Positions 1-8,600 are shown, counted from the first letter of the stretch. The stretch: DNA of 16,270 nt from JAYZVT01 sp050248375 (GCA_050248375.1 JBFWSL010000049.1:1-16270), one strand, 5' to 3'. The notes: a model not told the origin generated them from the letters alone. A program made the numbers and translations.

Positions 1-1
1 C

Positions 2-121
2 GAGGTCGAGGCGGCGAACCGCCAGCAGGAAGCCGAACGCACCGGCGACCGCAGGGACGCCGAGACCTGGCGCCGCATCCGCGCCTCCGTGCGCGAGCTC
101 AGGCCGGCAAGGCAGGGCTGA
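2..121 (+). CDS. C-terminal end of an unrecognised protein (partial)
   Basis: An open frame enters from the left edge and stops at TGA 119-121, giving 39 visible residues that end in ELRPARQG. The fragment is hydrophilic and rich in Arg, Glu and Ala, and looks like a helical, charged tail. No domain or motif is recognisable, so no function is assigned. The call rests on the frame being open to the edge and on the stop being followed by hairpins and a terminator at 223-246, which fits the end of a transcription unit. The stretch is short enough that it could be a chance open frame. Confidence 0.45.
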   Translation, partial: EVEAANRQQEAERTGDRRDAETWRRIRASVRELRPARQG

Positions 122-143
122 CGCACCCCGCGAGGCGGGTGCG
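122..143 (+). other. GC-rich hairpin after the first stop codon
   Basis: Immediately after the TGA, CGCACCC (122-128) can pair with GGGTGCG (137-143). The stem extends to about ten pairs if one C is bulged. No T-run follows, so this is not a classical terminator. It may protect the 3' end of the upstream transcript. Confidence 0.35.
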
Positions 144-222
144 CAAGGCCTCAAGCGGCGAAACTGCTGATAGACTCTTGGCGGTGGCGTCCGCGGCGCC
201 GACTCCTTAAAAGGAGAGCGCC

Positions 223-246
223 GGCGGCGCGGCCGCCTGTTTTTTT
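223..246 (+). terminator. Rho-independent-type terminator
   Basis: GGCGGC (223-228) and GCCGCC (232-237) form a six-pair GC stem around the loop GCG, followed by TG and seven T residues (240-246). A second small hairpin, CTCCTT/AAGGAG, lies just upstream (203-216). The element ends only about 8 bases before the GGAG ribosome-binding sequence of the next gene. It may end the upstream transcript or act as an attenuator in the leader of the dehydrogenase. Confidence 0.6.
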
Positions 247-266
247 GCCTTCCGGAGAGCAGCACC

Positions 267-1235
267 GTGAGCAAGAGCAAGCCTGTCGTCCTCGTCACCC
301 GCAAGCTTCCCGACGCCGTCGAGGCCCGCCTCGCGCGGGATTACGAGGCGCGGCTCAATCCGGCCGACAAGCTCTACGACGCCGACGAACTGGTGAAGCG
401 CGCCGAGGGCGCCGACGCCATCATGCTCTGCCACACCGAGAGACTGAGCCCCGACGTGATCGCGCGCCTGCCCTCCAGCGTCAGGATCGCCGCCAATTTT
501 TCAGTCGGCTACGACCATGTGGACACCGCCGCCGCGAAGAAGCGCGGGCTCGTCGTCACCAACACTCCCGACGTGCTTTCCGACGCGACCGCCGAGACGG
601 CGATCCTCTGCCTGCTCGGCGCCGCGCGCCGCGCCAGCGAGGGCGAACGCCTCGTGCGCACCGGCGAATGGCGCGACTGGAGTCCGGCCTTCATGGTCGG
701 CACCCAGATCACCGGCAAGCGCATCGGCATCGTCGGCATGGGCCGCGTCGGCCAGGTGGTGGCCGACCGCGCCCGCGGCTTCGGTATGGAAGTGCACTAT
801 CACAACCGCAAGCGGCTGCCGCAGGACCTTGAGAAGGGCGCGGTCTTCCATGAAGACCTCGACGCCATGCTGCCGCTGTGCCAGGTGCTGTCGCTCAACT
901 GCCCGGCGACGCCGCAGACCCGGGGCCTGCTCGATGCCCGGCGCATCGCCCTCCTGCCCGACGGCGCCATCGTCGTGAACACCGCGCGCGGCGCGCTGGT
1001 GGACGACGACGCCCTCATCGCGGGCCTGAAGGCCGGCAAGCCCGCCGCGGCCGGCCTCGACGTGTTCAACAACGAGCCCGACATCGATCCGCGCTACCGC
1101 GACCTGCCCAACACCTTCCTGCTGCCCCATATCGGCAGCGCCACCCGGGAGACCCGCGACGCCATGGGTTTCCGCGCCTGCGACAACCTCGACGCCTTTT
1201 TCGCCGGAAGAGAGCCCGGCGACCGGGTCGCCTGA
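267..1235 (+). CDS. D-2-hydroxyacid dehydrogenase, glyoxylate/hydroxypyruvate reductase type
   Basis: A 322-residue cytosolic oxidoreductase of the D-isomer-specific 2-hydroxyacid dehydrogenase family, predicted to reduce 2-oxo acids such as glyoxylate or hydroxypyruvate with NAD(P)H. The Rossmann glycine motif GMGRVG is at residues 157-162. The catalytic set is complete: Arg241 in NTARG, Glu270 in NNEP and His288 in the HIGSAT motif. After the second beta strand the sequence reads YHNR (178-181) instead of having the acidic residue typical of NAD-specific enzymes; by family knowledge Arg181 suggests NADPH preference. Length is normal for the family. The GTG start at 267 is supported by GGAG at 254-257, nine bases upstream, and by the usual N-terminal pattern. 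The exact substrate cannot be read from sequence: phosphoglycerate-, 2-ketogluconate- and glyoxylate-reducing members look alike. No operon partner is evident; the next gene starts about 170 bases on. Confidence 0.9.
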   Translation: MSKSKPVVLVTRKLPDAVEARLARDYEARLNPADKLYDADELVKRAEGADAIMLCHTERLSPDVIARLPSSVRIAANFSVGYDHVDTAAAKKRGLVVTNTPDVLSDATAETAILCLLGAARRASEGERLVRTGEWRDWSPAFMVGTQITGKRIGIVGMGRVGQVVADRARGFGMEVHYHNRKRLPQDLEKGAVFHEDLDAMLPLCQVLSLNCPATPQTRGLLDARRIALLPDGAIVVNTARGALVDDDALIAGLKAGKPAAAGLDVFNNEPDIDPRYRDLPNTFLLPHIGSATRETRDAMGFRACDNLDAFFAGREPGDRVA

Positions 1236-1403
1236 CACCGCTGCACGGCCGCGCCCGCGCGACGATCACGAATTGTCTCGCCGGGCGGGCTTGCCATTGC
1301 CAGTCCCTGTGCAGCGTGCTCAATATCCAGGCAGAGGCGACTCGGCCCCGCCGTGCCGCCGGTGTTTAATTCCCGCGCAACTCTCTGGCGGCACGCCGCA
1401 TTC

Positions 1404-2642
1404 ATGTCCTCCGTCCGGCATCTCGTTCCCCTGTTCATCGCCGCCGCCATTCTGCTGGCGGGCAACGGCATCCAGGGCACCCTCATCACCCTGCGGGCCA
1501 ACACCGAGGGCTTCCAGGACGCCGTCATCGGCCTGATCGGCACCGCCTATTTCGTCGGCTTCGGCGTCTCCTGCCTGTGGACCCCGCACCTGATCCGCAG
1601 CGTCGGCCATATCCGCGTCTTCGCCGGCCTCGCCTCCATCGCCGCCGCGGGCACGCTCGCCCTGCCCCTGGTCATAGACCCCATCTTCTGGGTTCTGATC
1701 CGCTTCACCACGGGCTTCTGCTTCTCCGGCCTGTTCACCGTCATGGAGAGCTGGCTCAACGCCAGTTCCCGCAACACCGACCGCGCCCGGGTGCTCAGCA
1801 TCTACCGCATCGTCGATCTGGGTTCGGTCGCGGGAGCACAGTTCTTCCTGCCTGTCTTCGGCACCGGCGGCTTCGAACTGTTCGTTATTATCGGCATCCT
1901 GTTCTGCCTGTCGCTGGTGCCGGTCTCCCTGGCCGACAACTCCAGTCCCCAGGCGCCGGAGGCCTTCAGCTTCAACCTGAAGGCGGTCTGGCTGATCTCG
2001 CCCATCGCCTGCATCGGCTGCCTCACGCTCGGCCTCACCAACAGCTCCTTCCGGCTCATCGGCCCGCTCTATGCCGAGCGCATGGGCCTGGACACCGCCG
2101 GAGTGGCCATCTTCGTCGCCGCCAACATCGTCGGCGGTGCCCTGCTGCAATATCCGCTGGGCTACATGTCGGACCGCTACGACCGCCGCTGGCTGGTGGT
2201 GGTGGCGACCCTGGGAGCGGCCTTCGCCGGGATTTTCCTCACCACCGTCGGACCCGGCACCCCGATGCTGATCTACGCCGGATCCTTCCTGTTCGGGGCC
2301 TTCGCCATCCCGCTCTATTCGCTCTCCATCGCCCACGCCAACGACAGGGCCAAGGACAGCCAGTATGTGCTGGTGGCGGCCGGCCTGCTGTTCGTCTACT
2401 CCATCGGCGCCAGCGTGGGGCCTTTCCTCAGCTCCGTGGTCATCTCCACCTTCGGCGCGCCGGCCTTCTTCGCCTACACCAGCATCGTCCATATCGTGCT
2501 GGTGGCGGCCACCCTGGCCCGCATGGCGGTCGCGCCCCGGGTGCCGGGCAAACGCCGCTCGGTCTTCGCCGGCCTGCTGCGCACATCCCCGGCCATTGCC
2601 CGCATGGCCCAGTCCAAGCGGCCAAAATCTGCGAAATCCTAG
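1404..2642 (+). CDS. MFS transporter, YcaD-like
   Basis: An inner-membrane transporter of the major facilitator superfamily, 412 residues from ATG 1404, with about twelve hydrophobic segments along the chain. The motif A loop between helices 2 and 3 appears as LIRSVGHIRVF, and its second-half counterpart as GYMSDRYDRR. A strongly family-like stretch, GFCFSGLFTVMESWLN followed by RVLSIYRIVDLGS, resembles the YcaD-type proteins. Substrate is unknown. The frame can be extended back to a GTG at 1353, adding 17 residues (MPPVFNSRATL...). I prefer 1404 because the protein then opens with a short tail directly before helix 1, as relatives do; neither start has a good ribosome-binding site. The C-terminal tail is basic (KRPKSAKS). 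The TAG stop lies inside the following terminator stem, so this gene forms the end of its transcript. Confidence 0.85.
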   Translation: MSSVRHLVPLFIAAAILLAGNGIQGTLITLRANTEGFQDAVIGLIGTAYFVGFGVSCLWTPHLIRSVGHIRVFAGLASIAAAGTLALPLVIDPIFWVLIRFTTGFCFSGLFTVMESWLNASSRNTDRARVLSIYRIVDLGSVAGAQFFLPVFGTGGFELFVIIGILFCLSLVPVSLADNSSPQAPEAFSFNLKAVWLISPIACIGCLTLGLTNSSFRLIGPLYAERMGLDTAGVAIFVAANIVGGALLQYPLGYMSDRYDRRWLVVVATLGAAFAGIFLTTVGPGTPMLIYAGSFLFGAFAIPLYSLSIAHANDRAKDSQYVLVAAGLLFVYSIGASVGPFLSSVVISTFGAPAFFAYTSIVHIVLVAATLARMAVAPRVPGKRRSVFAGLLRTSPAIARMAQSKRPKSAKS

Positions 2643-2660
2643 GTTTGGAACCTTTTTTTT
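2641..2660 (+). terminator. Terminator overlapping the MFS stop codon
   Basis: AGGTT (2641-2645) pairs with AACCT (2649-2653) around the loop TGG and runs directly into T residues continuing to 2660. The stem is only five pairs, but the T-tract is long. The last two bases of the TAG stop (2640-2642) are in the stem. It separates the transporter transcript from ssrA. Confidence 0.5.
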
Positions 2661-2681
2661 GCCGCCATGTGCCCATATATT
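2653..2681 (+). promoter_or_regulatory. Candidate ssrA promoter
   Basis: TATATT at 2676-2681 is a good -10 box. Seventeen bases upstream only T residues (2653-2658) are present, so the -35 match is poor. Predicted initiation near 2687-2689 coincides with the start of the first hairpin of the acceptor piece, which supports the assignment. Confidence 0.45.
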
Positions 2682-2686
2682 CGATG

Positions 2687-2770
2687 GTGCCGGCTTCGGC
2701 CGGCTATGGCGATAAACGGTTGTCGTAATAAACCCATCGGACCCGGGGGCGGTACCCGGCGCCTCCACCA
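2687..2770 (+). ncRNA. ssrA: tmRNA acceptor piece of a permuted two-piece ssrA
   Basis: This is the tRNA-like 3' half of tmRNA, encoded upstream of the mRNA-like half. It opens with a six-pair stem capped by a UUCG tetraloop (GCCGGC 2689-2694, GCCGGC 2699-2704). A T-arm follows: CCGGG 2743-2747 pairs with CCCGG 2755-2759 around a seven-base loop, GGCGGTA. Next come the acceptor strand CGCCTCC (2760-2766), discriminator A2767 and an encoded CCA (2768-2770). The acceptor strand pairs with GGGGGCG (2802-2808) of the coding piece over seven pairs. The third pair is G2804-U2764, the G3-U70 identity element read by alanyl-tRNA synthetase. An imperfect P2 helix is possible between about 2725-2739 and 2827-2840. 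The 5' end is inferred from the hairpin and promoter position and is uncertain by several bases. Confidence 0.9.
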
Positions 2771-2801
2771 GATCCCATCCGCGGCGCGGGTGGGATGTGA
2801 C
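2771..2801 (+). other. Excised intervening segment of ssrA precursor
   Basis: These 31 bases lie between the encoded CCA of the acceptor piece and the mature 5' G of the coding piece. They fold into an 11-pair hairpin: ATCCCATCCGC (2772-2782) with GCGGGTGGGAT (2786-2796), one U-G wobble, loop GGC. In permuted tmRNA precursors this segment is removed, with RNase P expected to generate the 5' end of the coding piece. The hairpin would hold the acceptor-stem strands next to one another before cleavage. Confidence 0.8.
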
Positions 2802-3010
2802 GGGGGCGAAACAGGATCGACGAGGGCGTAAAGGGCATACTTTCGCTCGGCATGGTTCCGCCGTTATCGGGCCACCATTATAGTTGCCAACGACAACTAT
2901 GCCGAGGCTCGTCTCGCTGCCTAGTCGGCGCGACAACCTCAAATCCAAGTCCTGATCCGTCGCTGGATCCAGGCGCGGTTTCGGAGGGCACCGGGCAACA
3001 GAAGCCCTCC
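2802..3010 (+). ncRNA. ssrA: tmRNA coding (mRNA-like) piece of permuted ssrA
   Basis: It starts with GGGGGCGAAACAGGATCGAC, the conserved 5' tmRNA sequence (acceptor strand plus D-arm region). Pseudoknot PK1 is visible: CGGC 2848-2851 pairs with GCCG 2860-2863, and loop bases ATGGT 2852-2856 pair with ACCAT 2874-2878. It ends eight bases before the resume codon GCC at 2886. The tag frame is 2886-2924. The stop codon sits in the loop of a hairpin, GTCTCGCTG 2911-2919 with CGGCGCGAC 2926-2934 (one mismatch), as in tmRNA helix P5. Two more hairpins follow: 2951-2973, and GGAGGGC/GCCCTCC 2983-3010. I place the 3' end at the last hairpin; this is inference. The separate PK2-PK4 region of one-piece tmRNA is absent. 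The molecule recycles stalled ribosomes and tags the unfinished protein for proteolysis. Confidence 0.9.
2886..2924 (+). other. tmRNA tag reading frame, ANDNYAEARLAA
   Basis: From the resume codon GCC 2886 the frame encodes A-N-D-N-Y-A-E-A-R-L-A-A and stops at TAG 2922-2924. With the alanine carried by tmRNA itself the tag is AANDNYAEARLAA. It shares the AND start and LAA end with the E. coli tag; by family knowledge LAA is the ClpX-recognised end and the AND-containing portion is contacted by SspB. The preceding ATAGTT resembles the conserved sequence that sets the resume frame. Confidence 0.92.
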
Positions 3011-3078
3011 ACTCAATTCCTGCCTGGCCTGCCGGGCGGCAACGAAGAAGCAACGAAAGCTCCCGAAGCGGCAAGGTC

Positions 3079-3624
3079 ATGACTGGCGACAGGATCAGAT
3101 ACGATCTTCTCACCCAGAACGCGCTGAGAGGCGTGGTCAAGACCGTGCTGGAGCAGGTCGCGCGCACCGGCCTGCCCGGCGATCATCATCTGTATGTCGC
3201 CTTCGACACCCGCGCGCCCGGAGTGACCATCTCCCCGCGCCTGAAGGAGCAGTACCCGGAAGAGATGACGATCGTTCTCCAGTACCAGTTCTGGGATCTG
3301 GAGATTTCGCCGGACCGCTTCGAGGTGAAGCTGTCCTTTTCCGACATACCGGAGCGGCTGGTGGTGCCCTTCGCCGCGGTAAAGGCCTTCTACGATCCCA
3401 GCGTCCAGTTCGGCCTGCAGTTCGGCGCGCCGGGCCACGCCAACGACCAGGCGCCCGAGGAGATCGCCGCCAACCTGCCGGCCATCGAGGCCCAGGACCA
3501 GGACGAAGAAGCCGCGGACGAGCCGCCCACCCCACCTCCCGCCAGGGAAGCCCAGGCCGGCGGCGGCGCACAGTCCGGCTCTCCCGCCAAGGTCGTCCAC
3601 CTCGACACTTTCCGCAAGAAATAG
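3079..3624 (+). CDS. sspB: SspB-family ClpXP adaptor
   Basis: A 181-residue cytosolic adaptor of the alphaproteobacterial SspB type, which binds ssrA-tagged proteins and tethers them to ClpXP. The folded core (about residues 5-116) carries the family pattern IRYDLLTQNALRGVV, then PGVTISPRL, QFWDLEISPDRFEVKLSF and a VPFAAVKAFYDPSVQFGLQF region. An acidic, proline-rich linker (about 120-168) leads to the C-terminal peptide KVVHLDTFRKK (171-181), the expected position of the ClpX-binding motif. The start at 3079 matches the usual N-terminus, although the upstream AAGG (3073-3076) is only two bases away, a poor spacing. It begins about 70 bases after the likely end of ssrA, whose product makes its substrates. 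No separate promoter is obvious. Confidence 0.93.
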   Translation: MTGDRIRYDLLTQNALRGVVKTVLEQVARTGLPGDHHLYVAFDTRAPGVTISPRLKEQYPEEMTIVLQYQFWDLEISPDRFEVKLSFSDIPERLVVPFAAVKAFYDPSVQFGLQFGAPGHANDQAPEEIAANLPAIEAQDQDEEAADEPPTPPPAREAQAGGGAQSGSPAKVVHLDTFRKK

Positions 3625-3750
3625 CCTCCCGGCGTCTCCGGAAGCCGAAGGAAGCATTGGCCGCGCCGCGCGAATGCGCTAAATGGCGGGCGGCGCCGGG
3701 GACCGTTCCCTGCGCGCGACCGGACCCATTTCTCACGCCCGTGGCAGGAC

Positions 3751-5145
<1,395 letters not shown>

Positions 5146-5149
5146 CCCG

Positions 5150-5386
5150 ATGTCGGCCAGGCCGCGCAAACGGTCCGTGATGGTGGCCGGGCACCGCACC
5201 AGCCTCTCGCTCGAGGACGCCTTCTGGAAAGCGCTGCACGAGGTCGCCGCCGGCAGGGGCGTCAGCGTTCCCGTTCTGGTCGAACAGATCGACAAGACCC
5301 GCGCCGGCGCCAGCCTCTCCGGCGCCATACGCGTCTACCTGCTGGAGGACTTCCGCCGGCGCGCGCGCACCGCGCCCGCGGACTGA
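5150..5386 (+). CDS. Ribbon-helix-helix domain protein
   Basis: A 78-residue basic protein resembling the RHH_4-type ribbon-helix-helix family common in alphaproteobacteria. The segment KRSVMVAGHRTSLSLEDAFW (7-26) fits the DNA-contacting beta strand and the start of helix A. GRGVSVPVLVEQID (35-48) fits the turn and helix B, and a third segment, SLSGAIRVYLLEDFRRR, closes the protein. Related domains usually dimerise and bind DNA as transcriptional repressors; a role here is inference. It starts only four bases after the fumC stop codon, so it is probably translated from the same mRNA. Its target is unknown. It is the last gene before a convergent junction. Confidence 0.85.
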   Translation: MSARPRKRSVMVAGHRTSLSLEDAFWKALHEVAAGRGVSVPVLVEQIDKTRAGASLSGAIRVYLLEDFRRRARTAPAD

Positions 5387-5417
5387 GTCACCGCCGTCTT
5401 CTTGGCACGCCCACTCC

Positions 5418-5540
5418 CGAAACCCCGGCTTCACGCCGAGATTTACAAGATGGAGATAGACCCCGGGCCAAGCCCGGGGTTTCGATTCCGTTTCGCGAAC
5501 GCAATTACGAAACCCCGGCTTCGGGCCGGGGTCCACAAGA
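5418..5540. repeat. Three copies of a GC-rich palindromic repeat
   Basis: Two direct copies start exactly 90 bases apart, at 5418-5450 and 5508-5540. Both begin CGAAACCCCGGCTTC and end ACAAGA. A third, inverted copy lies between them at 5459-5484. The second copy folds as ACCCCGGC/GCCGGGGT (5512-5519, 5525-5532). The inverted copy folds as ACCCCGGGC/GCCCGGGGT (5460-5468, 5472-5480). The first copy has lost its right arm (GCCGAGAT in place of GCCGGGGT). It looks like a dispersed intergenic palindromic family, seen here between convergent genes. Confidence 0.75.
5460..5480. terminator. Possible bidirectional terminator between convergent genes
   Basis: A nine-pair, very GC-rich stem (ACCCCGGGC 5460-5468 with GCCCGGGGT 5472-5480, loop CAA) is centred between the ends of the RHH gene (5386) and the AsmA gene (5602). 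The flanking T-tracts are weak (TTTCGATT on the plus strand). Its termination role is inferred from position and stem strength. Confidence 0.35.
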
Positions 5541-5601
5541 CCGGGCCTGGTCCGGTGGTTCGTTCCTCCCAGGCTTTCAGCGCCGTCGCGCGATGGCCAT
5601 G

Positions 5602-8600
5602 CTAGTCGCCGCCGCTGCGCAGGATGTCGCGCTCGCGGAAGGACGGCCGCGCGGGCGGCGCGGGAGCCGTCACCGCGTCGGGAATAACCGGCTCCGGCGG
5701 CGACAGCGCCTCCGGCGCGCCCTGAGGCTGTATGCCTTGTTGCTGGGCTTCGGGCGTCAGCCACGGCAGCGGCGCGGGCTCCTGCGACAACGGTGACGGC
5801 GGTTGTGCCGGTGGCGGCGGCGGAAAGGACGGCGCCGCGGCGGAAGGCGGCAGCGGCGCTGGCGCGTCCCGCGGCGGTAGCGGCGACAGCGGCGGCAACG
5901 GGCGCGATGTCACACCCTCCCCGCGGGGAACCGGCAGAGGCGGAGGCAAAGGCCTCGCGTCGGGAGCGGCGGCGACCGGCGGCGCGGACGGCACGGCCGG
6001 AGCCGCGGCTTCCGGCCTGGTCTCCCGTCTGGTCTCGGGGCGCGCTTCCGGCCGGGGCGCCGGCAGGGCTGCCGGCATCTCGGGCTTTTTCGGCGGCGCA
6101 GGAACGGAGGCCTCCGGCGCGGTGCGCTTCGGGGCCGGCGCCCCGCTCTCGGAAATCGGTTTTTTCTTGCCGGGCGTGACGTCGAGCTTCTCCAGCGTCT
6201 CCACGTCCTTTTCCATGCGGGCGATGGTGACGAAGCGCTCCAGCGCCTCCACCTCCATGTCGGGAGAGATGCGTCCCAGATCCTCCACCGGACCGACGAA
6301 AGCGAGCGCGATCTGAGGCTCGGCCCCTTCGGTGTCCGGCTTCACCGCGGACACAACCCACTCGCTGTCGAGCCTGAGGCTCGACAGCTCCAGGAAGCTG
6401 GCCACCGATGCCCAGCCATCCTTGCCCGCCAGTTCCGTCTTGTCGAAACGCACCACGCCGTTGCGCACCACGAAGGGAACCTCGACGCCGGAGAAGGCGA
6501 GATCGCCACGGGCCAATGCCTCGAAGGCGAGCGAAGCCAGCTTGTCGCCGGAAGGCTGCTGCTCCCGCGGCGTGCGGCTGGCGGCGGCCACCACCGAGCG
6601 CGGCGCGCCGGGCGCCAGCCTCATGATCCGCCCGGCGGAAACGGATAGCTTGCCCTGACCGCCGAGACCGGCGGCAATGCCGTTCGGCGTGAGGCCTTCC
6701 CCGTTCACGCTCAGGCTGAGTTCGGCCTTTCCTTGCGCCAGAGGCTTGCCGCGCACGTCCTTGACGATTTCCCCCACGGAAAGGCCGGTGGCCTTGGCGT
6801 TCGCTTCGAAGGCCATGCCACCGCCGCGCTTGCCCAGCCTCGTGCTGCCGCTGAAGGAGCCGCCATAAAGCCCGCCACGCACCTCTGTCACGCTGAGCTC
6901 GCCGCCGGACAGCTCCGCCTTCAGCGTCGCGTCCTTCAGCACCATCGCGCCGAGCAGCCGCAGCCTGCCCGCCTCGAGCGAGAAGTCGCCCGACGCGCTC
7001 TCGATCAGTTCCGTCTCGAAGCCCCGCTCCGGCCATACCGACGCTCCCGGGCGAACGCTGCGCACGGCCGGGGCCTCCTGCTGCACCTGGTCCGACAGCA
7101 CGGGCGACAGCAGCAGCGGCAGCGAAGCCTCGCGCGCCTTGATACTGCCGGAGAAACGCGGCGCGGCGCCCGACAGGTCGAGCTCTCCACGGCCCGTGAA
7201 GGGCGCGCCGCCCGCCTCGCCCGTCAGGGAGGCGACGCGATAGAGCTTGTTCTTCAGCGTGACCGAGCCCTTGGCATGAAAGGCGTTGCCGCCGCCGCGC
7301 GAGTCGGCGGGACGCCCGGCCAGGCCCGCCAGCAACACCGCGTCGCCGGCCTTCACCTCGGCGTCGCCCTCGAAGCTGGCGCCGTCCTCCGGGAAGGCCG
7401 CGCGGCCCTTGATGCGGATATCCACGCCCGCGCCGCTGACCGAAACGCTGGTGTCGATCCCTGTCCTCGGCACGCCGCTGACGGCGATGGATGCCGAACC
7501 CTCCCCCTGGGGATAGCCTTCGGCTGTCCCGACGGAGGGAAACAACTGCCCGAGCAGCTCGCGGCCCTTCGGGTTGTCGAGCTTGCCTTCCAGCGACAGC
7601 CTGGCGCCGGCGCTATCCGCCAGCGCGCCATCGAAATCGAAATGCGCTTCCACGCGGCTCTGCGCCAGCGTGCCCCGCAAGGTTCCGTCCAGGCCCTTGT
7701 TGTCGGGACGCGACTTCACGTCCAGCTTCAGGCTGGCCGGTGACAGGCGCTTGGCGCGCGCATCGTTGCGCGCCACGGGTTCGGGCAGGTCGAACAGTCC
7801 CGCCAGCAGCTTGAAGGCTTCCGCGTTGCCCGCGTCCATGGTGACCGACATGTCGCCGCCCGCATGTCCACCCAGATCGGCGAGCCTGCCGGCGGCCTTG
7901 AGCGTCAGCCCTCCGCTGGAGGCGAAGGAGAACTTGTCGATGCGTACCGAGCCGTCCTTCGCCGTGACGTCGGCCTCCAGCGCCCCCGCGCCGAGCCCGG
8001 GGAGCGACACCGAGCCGACGCCCAGATCGAGCCGCGTGCTGGCGTCGAACAGCCAGCCGAGCGCGCCCTTCTTCTCGCCATCGCCGTCCTTGCCCCCGGA
8101 GGCGCCGCCACCCGGCAGCAGGCTGGTCAGCGACGGCAGCGCGTCCGCGCCCAGCGCCCTGGCGAGGTCGAGCCGGTCGCTGCGAAGGCGGATATCCAGC
8201 TCGCGCGGCTCCTGGCTGCGCAGCTTCAGGCCGCCGGTGAAGCTGGAGCCGAGCTGTTCGCCGCTCGCCTCCTCGATGACGATGCTCTCCGGGCCGAGCG
8301 CGACCCGGCCCCTGATGGAGAAGTCGCCGCTGCCTTCCGCCGCGATCGGTGCGGCCTGCGTGCCCGCCCACAGCAGGAGACGGCTCAGACGGCCGCCGCT
8401 CATGTCCACATCCCCGGAGAAGCCGGCATGGCCCTCCCGCGCCCGCAGCGCCCCGTTCAGCGACAGCCGGCTCTCGCCCGGCAGCATCGCATCGAAGCGC
8501 TCCAGCGTGAGCGCGCCCTTGCGGCTGCGCAATTCCGCGGAGATGTCCTTGATCACGTCGCCGCCGACGGCGGCCTGATTGAGCTTCAGGTCGAGACGGC

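Noticed and set aside
3022..3037. Hairpin GCCTGG/CCGGGC as the ssrA terminator
   Set aside because: Only six pairs including a wobble, and no T-run follows; it is not distinguishable from chance pairing in GC-rich DNA.
2852..3082. 76-codon plus-strand frame inside ssrA
   Set aside because: It overlaps PK1, the tag frame and the hairpins of the tmRNA in another frame; no protein evidence.
1320..3167. 615-codon open frame on the minus strand
   Set aside because: It crosses the antisense of the MFS gene, the whole ssrA gene and the sspB start, and is low-complexity; a shadow of high-GC DNA.
5418..5540. CRISPR-like array
   Set aside because: Only three units, one inverted, with unequal content between them; no regular spacers and no cas genes nearby.
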